Below, one piece after another: positions 62,074 through 64,000 of a stretch of DNA of 64,000 nucleotides; positions within the stretch are counted from its first letter, which is position 1; every line of letters begins with the position of its first letter. The DNA comes from Devosia riboflavina (GTDB taxonomy: Bacteria > Pseudomonadota > Alphaproteobacteria > Rhizobiales > Devosiaceae): the NCBI RefSeq assembly GCF_000743575.1, contig NZ_JQGC01000001.1, forward strand, positions 248,001-312,000, written 5' to 3'. Under the pieces are notes generated by a model that had not been told where the DNA came from, searched no databases, and worked only from the letters and a program-made list of their open reading frames with translations. The position numbers and the translations under genes are program-made.

Positions 62074-62097
62074 ATTTATATAGCGACCATTATAAAT
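62074..62097. promoter_or_regulatory. Candidate TetR operator box 2
   Basis: TTTATATAGCGACCATTATA resembles the inverse of box 1 (shared TATAGCGA core) and lies just before the SDR ribosome site. Together the boxes would repress both divergent genes. Confidence 0.6.
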
Positions 62098-62113
62098 TCG
62101 CAAGGAGCGAACA

Positions 62114-62887
62114 ATGTCTGCCCGACTTTCAAACAAGGTGGCTCTTATCACCGGCAGTTCACGGGGGATCGGCCGTGCTGCCGCCCTGGCCTTCGCTCGG
62201 GAAGGCGCCGCCTTGATCGGCGTCCACTATGGCAATAACGCCGCTGCTGCCGAAGCGACGATCGCTGAGATCGAAGCGCTTGGCTCCAAGGCCGTCGCCG
62301 TCCATGGCGATCTGCGTACCGGCAAGGCGGCCGCCGACAGCATCTGGGAACAGTTCAGCCAAGCAGCCAAGGTTGAGATCGGTGAACCGGCCCTCGATAT
62401 TCTCGTCAACAATGCCGGTATCGCCCCGGCGATCCCGCTCGCCGACACCAGCGAGGCCGCCTATGATGAGTTGATGGCCATCAACTTCAAGGCGCCGTTC
62501 TTCCTGATTCAGGCCGTCGCGAGCCACATTCGCGACAATGGCCGCATTATCAACGTCTCAACCGGCTTTACCCGCATCGCCGCACCGACCCATCCACTTT
62601 ATGCTGCCTCGAAGGGCGCGCTCGAGACGCTGACCCTGGCACTGGCGCCCGAATTCGGTCGTCGCGGCATTACCGTCAACACAGTCATGCCGGGCGTGAC
62701 GGAAACGGACATGAACGCCGAATGGCTCTCAGGTAGCGAAGCGCGCGCCGGGGCCGAAGCGATGTCGGTCTTCTCGCGGGTCGGCAAGCCGGATGACGTC
62801 GCTGACGTCATCGCGCTCGTCGCTTCCAACGAGGCCCGTTGGGCCACCGGCCAGGTGTTCGACGCCACCGGCGGCGCTCGTATCTAG
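62114..62887 (+). CDS. Short-chain dehydrogenase/reductase
   Basis: NAD(P)-dependent oxidoreductase of 257 aa, classical SDR. Cofactor motif TGSSRGIGRAAALAF, NNAG, catalytic Ser in NVSTGFTR and YAASK, and the C-terminal substrate loop VMPGVTETDM. AAGGAG precedes the ATG with normal spacing. It is divergently arranged with a TetR regulator, a common inducible aldehyde/ketone-reductase layout. The substrate is unknown. Confidence 0.93.
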   Translation: MSARLSNKVALITGSSRGIGRAAALAFAREGAALIGVHYGNNAAAAEATIAEIEALGSKAVAVHGDLRTGKAAADSIWEQFSQAAKVEIGEPALDILVNNAGIAPAIPLADTSEAAYDELMAINFKAPFFLIQAVASHIRDNGRIINVSTGFTRIAAPTHPLYAASKGALETLTLALAPEFGRRGITVNTVMPGVTETDMNAEWLSGSEARAGAEAMSVFSRVGKPDDVADVIALVASNEARWATGQVFDATGGARI

Positions 62888-62897
62888 CGGATAGAGG

Positions 62898-62923
62898 AAG
62901 GGCGGATGTGTGAGTCCGCCCTT
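62898..62923 (+). terminator. Hairpin terminator after SDR gene
   Basis: AAGGGCGGA (62898-62906) pairs with TCCGCCCTT (62915-62923) around an 8-nt loop, followed by TCGC. It lies 11 bp after the SDR stop and has only a short T run. Confidence 0.65.
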
Positions 62924-63080
62924 TCGCAGGGACTAAGTTGATTCGTCACATAGTGGCCAATCCCGAGATGACTCCGTATCGAGCCGCTTGCGGAACTTAG
63001 AAGCCTTCCGCAGAGCGCCCCCATTTCGGCTGTCTGTCCATCGGAAATGTTTGCCCAAGGCCGACAGGCTCCGGGAGGGC

Positions 63081-64000
63081 TTAGGCCGGTCCACGATTTT
63101 GTGCGATGCTCGTGGATGAACGTTCGATGAGCACGGCGTGAAGCTGAATAGTTTCGATTTGCGCCGGCGCGTCGAGATGACCTACCAACGCCTTCACCGC
63201 TTGGCGGCCCATATCCGCTGCGGGCATCTGCATCGTGGTCAGTGCCGGACGAATGAAGCCGCTGGTGATGTAGTCGTCAAAACCCATCACCGATACCTGG
63301 CTTGGAACCTTGATCCCCGCATCGGCGAGAGCGGCCAGTGCGCCCAGGGCGTGGCGGTCGGTCGAGGCGAGAATAGCAGTGGCCGACAACCCGGCTGCGC
63401 ACATCGCCGCGACACGTTGATAGGCATCCGCCTCACCAAACAGCCCATCGCAGATTTCTGCCTCGGCCTTTTCGTGGACGCCCTTGAGGAAAGCCATCAT
63501 GCCCTGGCCGCGCTGATGAAAGTCATGCCACGATGCCAGGCTGGTCAGGTAAACGAAGTGGCGATGGCCCAGTGACCAAAGATATTGCGTCGCCTCGAAC
63601 CCGGCCTTTTGGTTGTCAGTTAGTACAATGGGAAAGCCGAGGTTGGGCTGCTCTCCGATTAGAACGACAGGCACGCTCAAGGCTTCGGGACCACGCCCAG
63701 GGCGATGATCGTCGGCCCCGGCACAGACGATGAGGCCGTCTACCCGTCGGCTGACCAACTCGTCGATAATCTCCTCTCGCCGCGCTTCACTGCCATCCGT
63801 CAGCGCGAGGAGGGTGGTAAGGCCATGGCTGCGCGCTTCCCGGTCGATCGCCTCCACCATCGCGGCGTAGTAGGGATTGATGATCCCCGGCACGATGACC
63901 CCGATCGTATCCGTCTTCGACCGCACCAATCCGCGTGCCAGGGCGTTGGGGACGAAGTTCAGCTCCCGCGCCGCGTCGAGTACGCGCTGCCGCGTCTCGG
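63081..64000 (-). CDS. LacI-family transcriptional regulator, N-terminus beyond window
   Basis: Sugar-type repressor, 306 codons visible, 5' end cut by the right edge. The end of the LacI DNA-binding domain and hinge is readable at the edge (ETRQRVLDAARELNFVPNAL, then ARGLVRSKTDTIGVIVP). The periplasmic-binding-protein-like effector domain follows, with NPYYAAMVEAIDREA and VMGFDDYITSGFIRPALTTM. The genes it controls should lie to the right, outside the window. Confidence 0.9.
   Translation of the reverse strand, partial: ETRQRVLDAARELNFVPNALARGLVRSKTDTIGVIVPGIINPYYAAMVEAIDREARSHGLTTLLALTDGSEARREEIIDELVSRRVDGLIVCAGADDHRPGRGPEALSVPVVLIGEQPNLGFPIVLTDNQKAGFEATQYLWSLGHRHFVYLTSLASWHDFHQRGQGMMAFLKGVHEKAEAEICDGLFGEADAYQRVAAMCAAGLSATAILASTDRHALGALAALADAGIKVPSQVSVMGFDDYITSGFIRPALTTMQMPAADMGRQAVKALVGHLDAPAQIETIQLHAVLIERSSTSIAQNRGPA

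Overview
The window is GC-rich chromosomal DNA with high G/C at third codon positions. Gene content and order point to an alphaproteobacterium of the Hyphomicrobiales (Rhizobiales), probably Devosiaceae. This rests on the rpmH-rnpA-yidC-engB block with argB and a pyrimidine 5'-nucleotidase further on, a RIME-like intergenic mosaic repeat, ExoY/Wzx/Wzy-type polysaccharide genes, a RskA-type anti-sigma factor and a gene-transfer-agent spike family typical of alphaproteobacteria. The genus is inference. There is no rRNA, CRISPR array, transposase or integrase.

Region 1 (1-12.8 kb) is a catabolic island. A GntR regulator and an M20 amidohydrolase (cut by the window start) run leftwards. A C45-type acyltransferase/amidohydrolase, a complete oligopeptide/opine-type ABC importer (binding protein, two permeases, fused double ATPase), ornithine cyclodeaminase, a divergent aconitase paralogue and an SGNH esterase run rightwards. 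Together they look like uptake and trimming of an acylated or peptide-bound ornithine compound, followed by conversion of ornithine to proline. Region 2 (12.9-19.4 kb) is core genome: tRNA-Arg(ACG), a histidine kinase, a flavoprotein without redox cysteines, and rpmH-rnpA-yidC-engB. Region 3 (19.4-25 kb) holds a chemoreceptor, a glutamine amidotransferase, a Tat-exported MsrB, and a fasciclin protein beside an ECF sigma/RskA anti-sigma pair. Region 4 (25-41 kb) mixes housekeeping and accessory genes: argB, TauE-like exporter, DHA2 efflux pump with TetR, ilvA, a 410-aa secreted unknown, pyrimidine nucleotidase, MazG-like pyrophosphohydrolase, ABC exporter, BaiN-like flavoprotein, ROK kinase, cutC and a second chemoreceptor. 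Three copies of a G/C-rich inverted-repeat element lie in regions 3 and 4.

Region 5 (41-54 kb) is a surface-polysaccharide locus. GDP-fucose synthase, two glycosyltransferases, Wzy, Wzx and two LbH acyltransferases form a run of seven genes joined by six 4-nt ATGA overlaps, followed by a nucleotide-sugar epimerase, a Wzz/BY-kinase and an ExoY-type priming transferase. Inside the locus, on the opposite strand, sits a two-gene unit: an 86-aa protein of the GTA head-spike-base family (R. capsulatus Rcc01079/GhsA) and a 640-aa carbohydrate-binding/SGNH-esterase protein (GhsB-like). This apparent capsule-binding spike embedded in a capsule locus is the most striking feature here.

Region 6 (54-64 kb) is accessory. 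It contains an AbrB-family membrane protein, a small secreted unknown, ArsR plus an AHSA1-domain protein, a ComA-like phosphosulfolactate synthase coupled to an MFS transporter and facing a TetR regulator across a perfect 18-bp palindrome, a candidate structured small RNA of about 114 nt, a Bcr-type MFS pump, a TetR/SDR divergent pair with two matching operators, and a LacI regulator cut by the window end.
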